Shown here: positions 46,697 to 56,879 of the stretch, in pieces
How positions within the stretch are numbered: position 1 is the stretch's first letter
How the letters are laid out: each line of letters begins with the position of its first letter
Assembly (NCBI RefSeq): GCF_000296775.1
Contig: NZ_AJLE01000006.1
Location: forward strand, 1-64,000
Origin: Sulfurovum sp. AR
Lineage (GTDB): Bacteria; Campylobacterota; Campylobacteria; Campylobacterales; Sulfurovaceae
DNA length: 64,000 nt
Direction: 5' to 3'
Translations under genes and position numbers: made by a program
Notes under the pieces: generated by a model
Databases searched by the model: none
Told to the model about the DNA's origin: nothing
The model's input: the letters and a program-made list of their open reading frames with translations, nothing else

Positions 46697-47869
46697 ATGG
46701 AAATAAATTACGTTATAGATACCCTCTTCGCACTCTTTGCCATGACACTTATCATCTTTATGGTACCTGGTTTTGCGATGCTTGAAGCAGGATTGGTACG
46801 AACAAAAAATGTCACTTCTGTACTGACTGTAAATGTAATGATCTATGCCGTCGCTTCTCTTGCATTTTTACTGATAGGGTATGAGCTTGCATTTGGAAGC
46901 TGGGATCATCAAGACGGTATGAGCAAATGGGCATTTTTTATGTTTCAAATGGCCTTTGTAGGGAAAGTCGTCAATATAATGAGTGGTGGAGTGAGTGAAC
47001 GTTCTCGTATCCTGCCTTTAGCTATATTCACCATTGCTGTTGGTGCATTGATCTATCCGATCATCGTTAACCTTACATGGGGAGCAAATTTTTTAGCCGG
47101 CACAGCCTTGGATATCTCAGCACTTTCCGATCTTGCAGGATCCACTGTGATCCATTCTACCGGAGGTTGGGCACTGCTCGCAGCTATACTCATTATGGGA
47201 CCTAGACGAGGAAGATACAAAGACAATATCGTTCGTGTTATCCCCGCATCTAATATTCCTTTGGTCACATTGGGAGCGCTATTGCTTTGGATCGGTTGGT
47301 TTGGATTTAACGGTGGTTCTGTGGGAGCGATCTCATCAAAAGAGAATGCGGATACTGTCGCACTCACTATTATGAATACCAATACTGCTGGTCTTGCCGG
47401 AGCTATCGCAGGATGGCTACTGACTTACTTTAGATATAAGAAATTTGATATCACGGTCATACTCAATGGTGCACTAGGCGGACTTGTCGCAGTTACAGCC
47501 GGACCAGACCAATATGATATCCATACCCCTATACTCATAGGTGCGATCGGGGGAGCTTTGGTTGTCCTATTTGTACCTATTTTTGATAAATTCAGAATGG
47601 ATGATCCTGTGGGTGCATTATCCGTTCACTTAATCAATGGTATCTGGGGTACACTTGCAGTAGGTATTTTTGTAGCAGATGTAAGCATTTGGACACAATT
47701 AAAAGGTATACTTGTTGTAGGTATGATTGTTTTTCCACTTTCATGGATTACAATATACATTATTAACAAAATCTTTGTACTTCGTGCAAATGATGAAGAA
47801 CAACTTGAGGGAATCGATGCGACAGAGTGTGGTATAGAATCATACCCAGAATTTAAACGTAGTATATAA
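46697..47869 (+). CDS. amt: Ammonium transporter Amt, copy 2
   Basis: 390-aa second Amt channel, clearly diverged from copy 1: it has no signal peptide and begins directly with the first helix (MEINYVIDTLFALFAM). The conserved Asp (LSDLAGS) and the two pore histidines (TVIHSTGG and LSVHLINGIWG) are kept, so it should conduct. The C-terminal tail is short and acidic. TAAGGA lies upstream of the ATG. It is followed by its own PII gene after 11 bases. Confidence 0.95.
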   Translation: MEINYVIDTLFALFAMTLIIFMVPGFAMLEAGLVRTKNVTSVLTVNVMIYAVASLAFLLIGYELAFGSWDHQDGMSKWAFFMFQMAFVGKVVNIMSGGVSERSRILPLAIFTIAVGALIYPIIVNLTWGANFLAGTALDISALSDLAGSTVIHSTGGWALLAAILIMGPRRGRYKDNIVRVIPASNIPLVTLGALLLWIGWFGFNGGSVGAISSKENADTVALTIMNTNTAGLAGAIAGWLLTYFRYKKFDITVILNGALGGLVAVTAGPDQYDIHTPILIGAIGGALVVLFVPIFDKFRMDDPVGALSVHLINGIWGTLAVGIFVADVSIWTQLKGILVVGMIVFPLSWITIYIINKIFVLRANDEEQLEGIDATECGIESYPEFKRSI

Positions 47870-47877
47870 GGAGATAA

Positions 47878-48222
<345 letters not shown>

Positions 48223-48258
48223 GTACTAGGTGTACCCCATAATGCTGACGAAGAGGCT

Positions 48259-48816
48259 TTATAGTCCTTCCTCTTTAAACTGTTCAATCTTCTTTTCACT
48301 CCCAACTAGCCTCCAGACCACTTTATCCACACCAAAATCACGTTCATAATTCACTAGACCTAAATGTTTGAGTCTATAGAGTGTCTTATCCACCTCGTTA
48401 TAGTTCGTCGAAAATATATAGACAATTTCTTTTTCGTAAGGAACCAGTTTAGCTTCTTTCAATACTTCTTTCACTGCTAAAGCATACGCTCTAGCCATAC
48501 CACCTGTACCAAGCTTTATGCCTCCAAAGTAGCGTACTATGAGTACTGCACAATTGATAAGTGCTTCACCACGCAAAACATTCAGTGCCGGTACACCTGC
48601 ACATCCTTTAGGTTCTCCATCATCAGAAGCATTTTCAACAATTTGCCCAAACTCATTGAAGTAACGTAAGGCATAGACCACATGATTTGCTTTGGGATGT
48701 TCAGCTTTCAGTGCTGATTGTAAACCTTCATACTCTGAAATAGGTACAAGATACGTAATGAATTTCGAACGATTTACTTCAGTAGTATGAACGATATGAG
48801 AAGCGACTGTAACCAT
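48259..48816 (-). CDS. yigZ: YigZ/IMPACT family protein (UPF0029)
   Basis: 185-aa protein of the YigZ/IMPACT family, with the conserved NEFGQIVENASDDGEPKGCAGVPALNVL segment (approximately residues 50-77) and a C-terminal domain of about 70 residues. The bacterial role is unclear. Start: the ATG at 48816 (MVTVASHIVHTTEVNRSKF) gives the family N-terminus just after the hemH stop; the longer frame to 48906 would run through hemH. No strong ribosome site precedes it, so coupling to hemH translation is likely. Confidence 0.88.
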   Translation of the reverse strand: MVTVASHIVHTTEVNRSKFITYLVPISEYEGLQSALKAEHPKANHVVYALRYFNEFGQIVENASDDGEPKGCAGVPALNVLRGEALINCAVLIVRYFGGIKLGTGGMARAYALAVKEVLKEAKLVPYEKEIVYIFSTNYNEVDKTLYRLKHLGLVNYERDFGVDKVVWRLVGSEKKIEQFKEEGL

Positions 48817-48823
48817 CAATCGA

Positions 48824-49828
48824 TTATAAATGCTGTCCTGCCCCACAGCAAAGACATATACTACAGTCAGCACAAGGGTACATAGGTGTTGGTTCTTTCG
48901 ACACATACTTTACAATAAGGTCTACAAATGTATCACTGTCATTCATACATTCGGCTACGATATAATCATCATATTTAATTTTCTCAGCAATTTCACGATG
49001 TTCTATATCCAATTCAAACAGTGTTTCAGAGTTATCGATGGTAAATGCTAAAGGATAGATCAATACTTTACGATTTACAGGATTACGTAGTACATCCACC
49101 AGGTTAGGTTCTAACCAAGCTGCAGACCCCACTTTGGATTGATAGACCAACTTCACATCTTTGAATACAATTCCTTTTAGTGCCAAGAGAGTTTTAATGG
49201 CACTGACATTGGATTCAACTTGGCGTTGGTAAGGATCGCCCGCTTTAATAATACTCATTGGTAACCCGTGTGCAGACAAGAGCAGATCATATTCACTCGT
49301 CTCCTTATCCCCTATCGCTTTTTCTATCTGAGCTACGCACGCATGAATGTAATCCATGTCATCAAAATATTGACATGTCGACATGGTAATCTTTGGATGA
49401 TAATCCAAGGCTTTACATCTTCCAACAATATCTTCATAAGAAGAGAGTGTGGTAGTTGTCGAGTATTGTGGATACATAGGAAATAAGATAAGCTCCTCTA
49501 TACCATCTGCTTTACACTGCTTTAATGCATCTCCGGCAAAAGGAGGAACATAACGCATGGCAGCATAAATAGGCATATCCAACTTAGATTTCAGTTTATC
49601 AATCAGTTTATGTGTCAAATCGGATAAAGGAGATTTTCCACCCAAATGTGTATAGCTCTCTTTAGCATCATCCAGTCGTTTGGTTATAATAATTTTACGA
49701 ATGAGTGCACGTGTCATAGAGTTTGTCGGCAAAATGTTTTTATCTGAGAACATATTATGTAAAAAAAGTTCTACTTCATCCAAATCATTGGGGCCACCCA
49801 TATTGAGCAGAAAAAGTGCTTTGTTCAT
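48824..49828 (-). CDS. hemH: Ferrochelatase
   Basis: 334-aa enzyme inserting iron into protoporphyrin IX. The catalytic His lies in LLLSAHGLPMSI, and the N-terminal ALFLLNMGGP is typical. The start at 49828 (MNKALFLL) is preferred over 49834 because AAAGG lies six bases before it. The C-terminus has a Cys-rich end, CADCSICLCCGAG, resembling [2Fe-2S]-type ferrochelatase tails; whether it holds a cluster is not known. Confidence 0.94.
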   Translation of the reverse strand: MNKALFLLNMGGPNDLDEVELFLHNMFSDKNILPTNSMTRALIRKIIITKRLDDAKESYTHLGGKSPLSDLTHKLIDKLKSKLDMPIYAAMRYVPPFAGDALKQCKADGIEELILFPMYPQYSTTTTLSSYEDIVGRCKALDYHPKITMSTCQYFDDMDYIHACVAQIEKAIGDKETSEYDLLLSAHGLPMSIIKAGDPYQRQVESNVSAIKTLLALKGIVFKDVKLVYQSKVGSAAWLEPNLVDVLRNPVNRKVLIYPLAFTIDNSETLFELDIEHREIAEKIKYDDYIVAECMNDSDTFVDLIVKYVSKEPTPMYPCADCSICLCCGAGQHL

Positions 49829-49905
49829 TGACATCCTTTAAAGTCTTGTATCTTAGCATATAAAGTGTAAAATTCATTAAAGTTATAACATATAAAGGTT
49901 AAATT

Positions 49906-50625
49906 ATGATTATTATCCCTGCACGCATAGGATCAAGCCGCTTCCCCAACAAAGTCTTAGCAGATATCGGAGGCATACCGATGGTTGTCAGAACAGCGAA
50001 GGCCGTTGAAGATATCGATAAGGTCGTCATTGCCACAGACTCACAGGAAGTCATAGATATCGCACTTACACATGGAGTTCAAGCTATACTCACATCCGAT
50101 AGACATCAGAGTGGTACCGACCGTATCTACGAGGCAGCACAAAAGTTGGACTTGGATGAAAATGAGATCATTATCAATGTACAGGGAGATGAACCGTTTA
50201 TTGAAACGGATGTTGTGCAGGCCATCTACGATCTAACAAAAAAGAATAAAGAAGATGCACGTATCATGATGAACTCCTGTTACAAAACCATTTCGAATCC
50301 AGAAGCTGATGATCCGAACATTGTAAAAGTTGTGACAGATACCAATGACCTGGCCCTCTATTTTTCAAGAGCAAAAGTACCCTACCCAAGAGACCATCAT
50401 TTTGATGCATACAAAGGACATTTAGGTATCTATGGGTTTACTGTCAAATCATTACATCAATTTTGTATGCTTGAACCTGCACCATTGGAAGATATAGAAA
50501 AACTTGAACAACTTAGAGCCCTCTACCATGGCTATGAAGTTGCTATGATAGAGGTAACTACAGAGAGTTTTGGTATAGACACTATGGAGGATTTAGAAAA
50601 AGCCATTAAACATCATCGCCTATAA
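49906..50625 (+). CDS. kdsB: CMP-KDO synthetase
   Basis: 239-aa 3-deoxy-manno-octulosonate cytidylyltransferase activating KDO for lipopolysaccharide inner core. The nucleotide-binding start PARIGSSRFPNKVLADIGG (5-23) and NVQGDEPFI (residues about 89-97) are diagnostic. It stands alone on the plus strand between hemH and the convergent MSHA operon, with a bidirectional hairpin downstream. Confidence 0.96.
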   Translation: MIIIPARIGSSRFPNKVLADIGGIPMVVRTAKAVEDIDKVVIATDSQEVIDIALTHGVQAILTSDRHQSGTDRIYEAAQKLDLDENEIIINVQGDEPFIETDVVQAIYDLTKKNKEDARIMMNSCYKTISNPEADDPNIVKVVTDTNDLALYFSRAKVPYPRDHHFDAYKGHLGIYGFTVKSLHQFCMLEPAPLEDIEKLEQLRALYHGYEVAMIEVTTESFGIDTMEDLEKAIKHHRL

Positions 50626-50636
50626 TATTTCTACAA

Positions 50637-50663
50637 ATATATAGAGAAAATTTCTCTATATAT
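50637..50663. terminator. Bidirectional terminator between kdsB and mshG
   Basis: ATATATAGAGAAA and TTTCTCTATATAT form a perfect 13-bp stem around a single base. It is set between convergent genes and followed by T-rich sequence on the plus strand (CTTTTAGTTTTTC). Confidence 0.65.
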
Positions 50664-50670
50664 GTATCTT

Positions 50671-51918
50671 TTAGTTTTTCACCGCTTTTCCAAGATCCCA
50701 CATTGGCATAAAGATACCTAAAGCCATAAGAAGTACCAATCCTGCAATAAAGAACATCATAATAGGCTCTATATACGCTGAAAGGTTATCGATCAGATCC
50801 TGGAATTGCATATCATAATAATCCGTCACCTTATCCATCATGGCATCCAATTGACCACCTGATTCACCTGCTTTTATCATCTGGAGCAGCATATTCTCAT
50901 ACAGGCCCGTCAACTGGAAAGCTTCAGCCAAACTCATACCACGACCAATATTTGCATTCACTGTTAATAACTTTTCTTTGATCACAGCATTATCCACCAT
51001 ACCAACAGCCGTTTCTAATGCTTCAGAGACCGGAATACCCGCTTTAACCAACTGGCCAAAGACCAAATTGTATTTATGCATCGTAGAGAGAAAGATCGCT
51101 TTATTGATCAAATAAAACTTTGGATGTATCATCAACTTATCCATCTGATATTTGAAATCTACATTATTTTTATAGAAAAATTTCACAGCAAAAATAGCAG
51201 CAAACAAGATAAAAAGAATCAATAACCCATAATTGTTAAATGCCCATTCCAATTTAAGAAGTATTTGTGTAGGAATTGGAAGTTCAGTTTTAAATTTGGC
51301 AAATATATCTTTAAATTTTGGTACAACCACCATAATCAAAATAGTAAAAGCTATACCCATTGCAGCCAATGTGATCAATGGTGTTCTAATCGCTTTTTTA
51401 AATTTTGCTGTATTATCTCGAATGGTTTCAAGTATATCTGCAAGCTTATGATAAGACTCAGAAATATTACCCGTTCTCTCTCCAAGGTTTGTCATGGCAA
51501 TAGCAACATGTCCAAACTCTTCTGTATAAGGTTCTATCGAATCTGAAATACTATTACCGGAATTGATATCCTTATTGATCGTTGTATAGATCTCTTTGAG
51601 CTGTTTATTCTCGGTATTTTCTGCAACTTCCAACAATGTATCATTGATCGGAATACCCGCATCGGTCATAACGGCTATTTGCCGTATCGTTGATATTTTA
51701 TCATTGATCGGTATTTTGGATTTAAAGGATTTTCGAAGTCCTGAAAAGAGTTCAGATAAGCTATCTTCAAGAGGAGCCGAAGTCTCCATCGCCTTCATCA
51801 CCATTGTCATAGGAAATTTTTGTTTGGCAAGGTTTATGGCCGCCATTTTATTGACAGCTTTCACTAATTCTTGTCGTTTTTTACCCTTTTCCATTACTGT
51901 TACATTAAAATATTTCAT
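50671..51918 (-). CDS. mshG: Type II secretion/pilus inner-membrane protein (GspF/PilC/MshG)
   Basis: 415-aa polytopic platform protein of type IV pilus-like machines. Two F domains are visible (residues about 70-195 and 275-400), each ending in membrane helices (about 183-206, 236-256, 385-408). Motifs include PINDTLLEVAENTENKQLK and GIPVSEALETAVGMV. It is the last gene of the eight-gene operon, 1 base after mshE. In Campylobacter the equivalent (CtsF) is needed for natural transformation. Confidence 0.9.
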   Translation of the reverse strand: MKYFNVTVMEKGKKRQELVKAVNKMAAINLAKQKFPMTMVMKAMETSAPLEDSLSELFSGLRKSFKSKIPINDKISTIRQIAVMTDAGIPINDTLLEVAENTENKQLKEIYTTINKDINSGNSISDSIEPYTEEFGHVAIAMTNLGERTGNISESYHKLADILETIRDNTAKFKKAIRTPLITLAAMGIAFTILIMVVVPKFKDIFAKFKTELPIPTQILLKLEWAFNNYGLLILFILFAAIFAVKFFYKNNVDFKYQMDKLMIHPKFYLINKAIFLSTMHKYNLVFGQLVKAGIPVSEALETAVGMVDNAVIKEKLLTVNANIGRGMSLAEAFQLTGLYENMLLQMIKAGESGGQLDAMMDKVTDYYDMQFQDLIDNLSAYIEPIMMFFIAGLVLLMALGIFMPMWDLGKAVKN

Positions 51919-51919
51919 C

Positions 51920-53659
51920 TTATAACCTCGCTACTCTATAAATTTCTGCAATTGTCGTTTTACCTTCCAATGCTTTATGGACACCATCTTCAAACATCGT
52001 AATGAATCCTTCTTCCTCAGCTTGCTGGGTCAATTCTTCTTTGGATGCATTGTTTGCGATCATACGTGACATCGTTTCACTGACCGTTAACACTTCAGAG
52101 ATCATCTCCCTTCCCGCATAACCACTATGTCCGCACTCTTTACATCCTTCCCCCACATAGAATGTAGGGTTTTCAGGAAGATACTCTTCTACTGATTTTC
52201 GAAGTGTCACATCAAGCACCGTCTCTTTTTTACAATGCACACATATTTTTCGTACAAGTCTTTGTGCCTGTATCGCAACCAATGCACCACTAACCAGATA
52301 CTCTTCAATACCCATATCCAAAATTCTGGTCACAGCAGAGATCGCATCATTCGTATGCAGGGTAGAAAGTACCAAGTGACCCGTCAATGCTGCTTGAATA
52401 GCAATACGCAATGTCTCCTTATCCCTGATCTCTCCGATCATAATTTTGTCTGGATCCTGTCTAAGAATAGATCTTAGTGCATCTGCAAAACTCAATCCGA
52501 CATTCGGGTTCACGTGCACTTGCTGCAAACCAGCCATCTGATATTCCACCGGGTCTTCCACTGTGATGATCTTATCTTTTACATCTTTGATAGCATTGAG
52601 TGCACCATAAAGCGTTGTCGTTTTACCAGATCCAGTAGGCCCGGTAACAAGTACGATACCATAGGGTACCTTGATCGATTCAGAAAACCTGTCATAACAA
52701 AATTTACTCATACCTGCTTCTTCAAGCTTGATCATCGCTTTAGATTTATCCAAAATACGAAGAACAATAGACTCTCCAAATATTGTAGGTAGTGTCGAAA
52801 CCCTAAAGTCAAAATCTTTTTTTGATACAGTCGCGGAAAACCTACCATCCTGAGGTTTTCTTTTTTCTGCAATATCCAAGTTTGAAAGCAGTTTCATTCT
52901 TGAAGCCAAAGGGTTGAAAATATCTTTATCAAATGTGAAGCTTTGACGTAATATACCGTCTACACGAAACCTGACAATACAGTTCTTTTCCATCGCTTCA
53001 ATATGAATATCACTTGTACCTGCAAAGATAGCTGATTTCAAGATCACGTCAATCAGTTTTAAGACAGCAGGTGATTCATCCGCTTTTTCATCCGCTTTTC
53101 CCTCTTGTGCCAGGTCTTTACGAATATCGGCGACCAACCCTTTAATACTCTCATTAATTTCCAAACGCTGTAAATGCTGATGGATCTGTGATGGTTTAGC
53201 AATAGCAATACGTATAGGTTTCTTCGGAAAAAGTCTTTGTATGGCATCTTGGGCTGCCATATCAAGAGGGTCGTCAAATACAATCAGTACATTTAGATCA
53301 CTCTCTTCTATAGGAATAATATTATATTTGAGTAGTTGACTGTATGAAATTTTTGAGAAGAGTTTCATATCAATTTCGACATCATCCAGATCCACATATT
53401 CTACATGTAGTGTTTTTGCCACCTCTTCTATAATAGGAACAATGTTTATTCCCTCTATCTTCTCAAGATGTGATAGCGTAATCACACCTTGTCTTATCTT
53501 CTTAGCCAGAAAGATCTCTACTGTATGTAGATCTGTCATCCCTTCAGCTAAAAGGTTTGCAAAAGAAATCTTTTTAGGAGGTCTGCTTTTTACCAATGTA
53601 GAAATTGCTTCTTTTGTAATAAGATTTTCTTTAAGCATGATTTCAATAAGTTTTACCAT
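51920..53659 (-). CDS. mshE: Assembly ATPase (GspE/PilB/MshE)
   Basis: 579-aa hexameric ATPase that powers pilin polymerisation. The N-terminal MshEN-type region (about 1-150) is followed by the core with Walker A GPTGSGKTTT (residues about 332-341), the Asp box, MIGEIRDKETLRIAIQAALTGHLVLSTLHTND and a four-Cys zinc site (CVHC and CKEC near 470-505). All motifs are intact. It corresponds to CtsE in Campylobacter; the N-terminal domain may bind cyclic-di-GMP as in Vibrio MshE, which I cannot confirm. Confidence 0.92.
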   Translation of the reverse strand: MVKLIEIMLKENLITKEAISTLVKSRPPKKISFANLLAEGMTDLHTVEIFLAKKIRQGVITLSHLEKIEGINIVPIIEEVAKTLHVEYVDLDDVEIDMKLFSKISYSQLLKYNIIPIEESDLNVLIVFDDPLDMAAQDAIQRLFPKKPIRIAIAKPSQIHQHLQRLEINESIKGLVADIRKDLAQEGKADEKADESPAVLKLIDVILKSAIFAGTSDIHIEAMEKNCIVRFRVDGILRQSFTFDKDIFNPLASRMKLLSNLDIAEKRKPQDGRFSATVSKKDFDFRVSTLPTIFGESIVLRILDKSKAMIKLEEAGMSKFCYDRFSESIKVPYGIVLVTGPTGSGKTTTLYGALNAIKDVKDKIITVEDPVEYQMAGLQQVHVNPNVGLSFADALRSILRQDPDKIMIGEIRDKETLRIAIQAALTGHLVLSTLHTNDAISAVTRILDMGIEEYLVSGALVAIQAQRLVRKICVHCKKETVLDVTLRKSVEEYLPENPTFYVGEGCKECGHSGYAGREMISEVLTVSETMSRMIANNASKEELTQQAEEEGFITMFEDGVHKALEGKTTIAEIYRVARL

Positions 53660-53711
53660 TTATTACTCCCTCCTCTACTCATTAAAGTATACTATAATAC
53701 TCAATTTAATT

Positions 53712-54446
53712 TTACAATTTATCATTCTCAATCCGATATAATAACTTTTTTGCCTCTTTGGAATCTGATTGTTTCACATAGGATGTTAAAATAGAAAGTG
53801 CTTCATTTTTGTGACCTAATTTTACTTTTGATTTGACAAAAATAAGTAAACTTTCTTCCTTACTCTCATCTAGTTTATTTGTCTCTAATGCCCAATATTC
53901 TGCTTTTTCATAATTTCCATTTTTATAATAACTTCTCGCGAGAAACAGAGCATCATCGATATCATGGGATTCAAAAAAACGCTTTTCTACATCTTTATAT
54001 CCTGAAACACTTGTTGAATCAATGATCTCTAGATGTATTTTCTTTCTTTCTTCAATCTCTTCAGTTGTGTCTTCATCTTTATCATCAAGTATAGGTATAT
54101 CAACCAATAGATTGTCAGGTGCCTTCACAGTATTCTCGGCCATCTCTATTATATTGTCTTTTACTTCCAACGTCTCCAAAGCCTCATCAAGCAATACAGT
54201 CTGTTTTGCATTCATCTTGTTAGGCGCTACTGCAGTTCCACGCTTTTCATAATTTTCAAAACTCTGAAGCTCTTTTGACGTTTCAAAATAGCTTTTCAAT
54301 GCACCAACATTTATGTTAATATTTGTTTGAAGAAAAATAATGAAAAACACTAAAAGAACAAGAATTCCAGAACCTATATACCAAGGTTTTAATTTTTTCT
54401 TCTTATATCGTTTCCATTCCTCTTCCAATTGTTTGATATCATACAT
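53712..54446 (-). CDS. Membrane-anchored TPR-like protein at the MshN position
   Basis: 244-aa protein with a short basic cytoplasmic start, one membrane helix (residues about 22-40), a Glu/Asp-rich middle and a C-terminal region (about 165-240) with helical repeats such as ALFLARSYYKNGNYEKAEYWALE, typical of TPR units. It overlaps mshM by 8 bases. Position and architecture match MshN in the MSHA operon and probably CtsX in Campylobacter transformation, although sequence similarity cannot be judged here. Confidence 0.72.
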   Translation of the reverse strand: MYDIKQLEEEWKRYKKKKLKPWYIGSGILVLLVFFIIFLQTNININVGALKSYFETSKELQSFENYEKRGTAVAPNKMNAKQTVLLDEALETLEVKDNIIEMAENTVKAPDNLLVDIPILDDKDEDTTEEIEERKKIHLEIIDSTSVSGYKDVEKRFFESHDIDDALFLARSYYKNGNYEKAEYWALETNKLDESKEESLLIFVKSKVKLGHKNEALSILTSYVKQSDSKEAKKLLYRIENDKL

Positions 54447-55251
54447 GGATGTATCCTAATTTCAGTGCTGCCATTTCAATAATTCGGTCTGATATCTTTG
54501 TATAGTTCACTTTAGAGGGTTCATTTTTATCATAATACTCACAAATTTCAAAAATTGTGAATAAAAGTTTATTACACTCTCTATAATTACCTTTTGTATA
54601 TTTATGAATACGTTTTATATTTTTTGCTTTAATACTATTAGCTATTTCAAAAAGATTCTTTTTTAAAAGTTTTTTATGTATATAGGCAGTTTGATCTTCT
54701 TTTGTAGCATTTTTAAGTTCGATCACTTCCCATATGCGTGATTGGAAATGTTCTTTTGCAATAAGGTCTTCATCATCGGTTTTATGTAATGAAACCACAA
54801 ATTTGACAGCACGACTGTCCGAAAGAAGACGTATCTTTTCCATCATCTCTGGACCATACATTTGCGCTTCATCAAGCAGTATAATAATTTCTCTTTTACC
54901 TCTAAGTTTTTTACAAAAATCAACCAAAGAAGCAAAATTGACTTCGGTATTACTTGGTAGATCTTTTTTCGTTAAAACTTTGAAGAGTTTATAAAAAAAC
55001 TCTTTTTCATTAATTGCAGGTGTATCGAAATAATGAATTTCTTTTTGGTGTTTCAGTTTTTCCTGGACACGAGTAAGTAAAATACTTTTCCCCGTACCAG
55101 GTTTTCCAAAAAGCAAGATCATCTTCAACGGCTTATTCATACTATGCTGCAATTGTTGAAAAGCCGTGACTGAAGAATCTAGATCAATGTAATCGTCAAT
55201 ATCTACCGAATCAACGAATACATTTTTAGCAGCTTCATATCTACTTTTCAT
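54439..55251 (-). CDS. mshM: AAA ATPase at the MshM/ExeA position
   Basis: 270-aa P-loop ATPase with Walker A LFGKPGTGKSIL (residues 44-55), Walker B IIILLDEAQM (about 118-127) and a sensor-like FVVSLHKTDD. There is no membrane helix. Relatives (MshM, ExeA) help assemble the secretin; CtsP is the likely Campylobacter counterpart. It overlaps the secretin gene by 11 bases. Confidence 0.85.
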   Translation of the reverse strand: MKSRYEAAKNVFVDSVDIDDYIDLDSSVTAFQQLQHSMNKPLKMILLFGKPGTGKSILLTRVQEKLKHQKEIHYFDTPAINEKEFFYKLFKVLTKKDLPSNTEVNFASLVDFCKKLRGKREIIILLDEAQMYGPEMMEKIRLLSDSRAVKFVVSLHKTDDEDLIAKEHFQSRIWEVIELKNATKEDQTAYIHKKLLKKNLFEIANSIKAKNIKRIHKYTKGNYRECNKLLFTIFEICEYYDKNEPSKVNYTKISDRIIEMAALKLGYIHV

Positions 55252-56875
55252 TTAACTTTGAATAGCCCAAATCTTTTAATGAAACAGACTTAGAGTTTTT
55301 AACGATATGTGGTGTAATAATAAATACCAATTCCTCTACTTTATTAATTTTCTCTTGGCGTTTAAATAAAGTACCTAGACCTGGAATATCACCCAATAGT
55401 GGCACATGATTGTCTTTGAAACCTGTTTGAGTTGATATCAAACCTCCAAGAATAGCATGTTCTCCATCTTTCACTTTTATCACAGAAGCAATTTGTCTTC
55501 TTATAAGATCAGGTGGGATCGTTCTTTCTGCACCATCTTGACTTGTAACAGGAGCAACTGTATCAGAGACTGATGGATTAATTTTCAGTGTGATCATCCC
55601 ATTGTCATCAATCTCCGGTGTGATATCCAGGAGAATACCTGCAAATACAGAATCAACTTGTTGACCTTGAGCAGTATTAGTGTTCGTTGTTGTACTACCA
55701 CCTAAAGCACCTAGAGTTTCTAATTTATAGAAGAGTTCCTTACCCACACTGATAAGTGCTGGCTGATTGTTCAATGTCATTACACGTGGACTTGAAACAC
55801 TTTTCACATCCCCTTGCGTTGATAAGAATCTAACAACGTCCTTTACTTCAACATTTCCATTCAGATTAAGTATCTGCACAGGACTTGGAGCTGCAAGAGC
55901 ATCTAGTCCAGGCAATGTCACTTCAGTGATTCCGGTACCATTCTCAAATTCATATCCTGAAACATTTTTTTGTGCTGATATAAATGTATTTACCGTAAGA
56001 TTTTGCAAACTGTAGAGTTGTGACCAGTCAACACCCGTTGTCGTACTATCATCAAAGGATACACTAATAATACGTATATCGATCAAAACCTGCGACTTGA
56101 TCTGCTTTGTTAATGTATGTATATATTGAGATACTCTATTGACCTGTCTATCTGTACCTGTGACTGTCACCATACCTGCCTCTGGATTAATCACAGGAGC
56201 CAAAGGATTGTATTCCCATACTTTACCATCTGGACCAGTCCAAGTATTATTAGATGATCTTGTATAGTGTGTACTTCCATCTGCCGCACCTATAAGTATA
56301 CGCTGTACCTCTTTTTCCACTGTCTTCCAAAATTGGAACTCATCATTGGTTTCTATACTGATACCTGTTTTAGACATATCACCACCAGTACCACCATTCA
56401 TACCAGTATTACCACCGCTAGTACCTCCAGCACCACTCATATTACCATTAGTCTCACTTGAACTTGCTATAGTGACATTCGCAGTACTAGTCCCTTTTCT
56501 TTGTCCTGAAATATAATGGATACGGAATGTACGTGTGATTAAATACGAAATCGTCAGTTTATTTCCATTTAATGTATAATTCAAGTCATTGTCTTTAAGG
56601 ATCGTATTTAAGAAACCTTTCAATGTACTATTTTTCAATTTTACATAATAGAGTTTTTTATCCATACGTAATTTTGCAGCATCATCCTTGATAATAACGC
56701 TTAATCCACATGTTTCTGCAAGATTATCGATTACGTCTCCAATGGATAATTTATTGTCAATTGTGACACTAAATAATTTTGTGGAACAACTTCCTGCTGA
56801 TAGGTTATGTGTAAATCCTATTAGCATAGCAAATACTATAAGAAACTTAATCCCTGATGTTTGTACTTTTTTCAT
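55241..56875 (-). CDS. mshL: Outer-membrane secretin (MshL/PilQ type)
   Basis: 544-aa secretin forming the outer-membrane pore. The signal peptide covers about residues 1-28 and an STN-type N-domain follows (SIGDVIDNLAETCGLSVIIKDD). Next come a Gly/Ser/Thr-rich linker (about 130-165) and the secretin domain, with VPLLGDIPGLGTLFK near residue 495 and a final FIITPHIV strand. Three Cys are present (30 and 52 among them), so disulfide bonds are possible. It is equivalent to CtsD. Confidence 0.93.
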   Translation of the reverse strand: MKKVQTSGIKFLIVFAMLIGFTHNLSAGSCSTKLFSVTIDNKLSIGDVIDNLAETCGLSVIIKDDAAKLRMDKKLYYVKLKNSTLKGFLNTILKDNDLNYTLNGNKLTISYLITRTFRIHYISGQRKGTSTANVTIASSSETNGNMSGAGGTSGGNTGMNGGTGGDMSKTGISIETNDEFQFWKTVEKEVQRILIGAADGSTHYTRSSNNTWTGPDGKVWEYNPLAPVINPEAGMVTVTGTDRQVNRVSQYIHTLTKQIKSQVLIDIRIISVSFDDSTTTGVDWSQLYSLQNLTVNTFISAQKNVSGYEFENGTGITEVTLPGLDALAAPSPVQILNLNGNVEVKDVVRFLSTQGDVKSVSSPRVMTLNNQPALISVGKELFYKLETLGALGGSTTTNTNTAQGQQVDSVFAGILLDITPEIDDNGMITLKINPSVSDTVAPVTSQDGAERTIPPDLIRRQIASVIKVKDGEHAILGGLISTQTGFKDNHVPLLGDIPGLGTLFKRQEKINKVEELVFIITPHIVKNSKSVSLKDLGYSKLNEK

Positions 56876-56879
56876 ACTA

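Noticed and set aside
56395-56470. Apparent short tandem repeat inside the secretin gene
   Set aside because: It encodes a Gly/Ser/Thr-rich linker between secretin domains; low-complexity coding sequence, not a mobile or CRISPR repeat.
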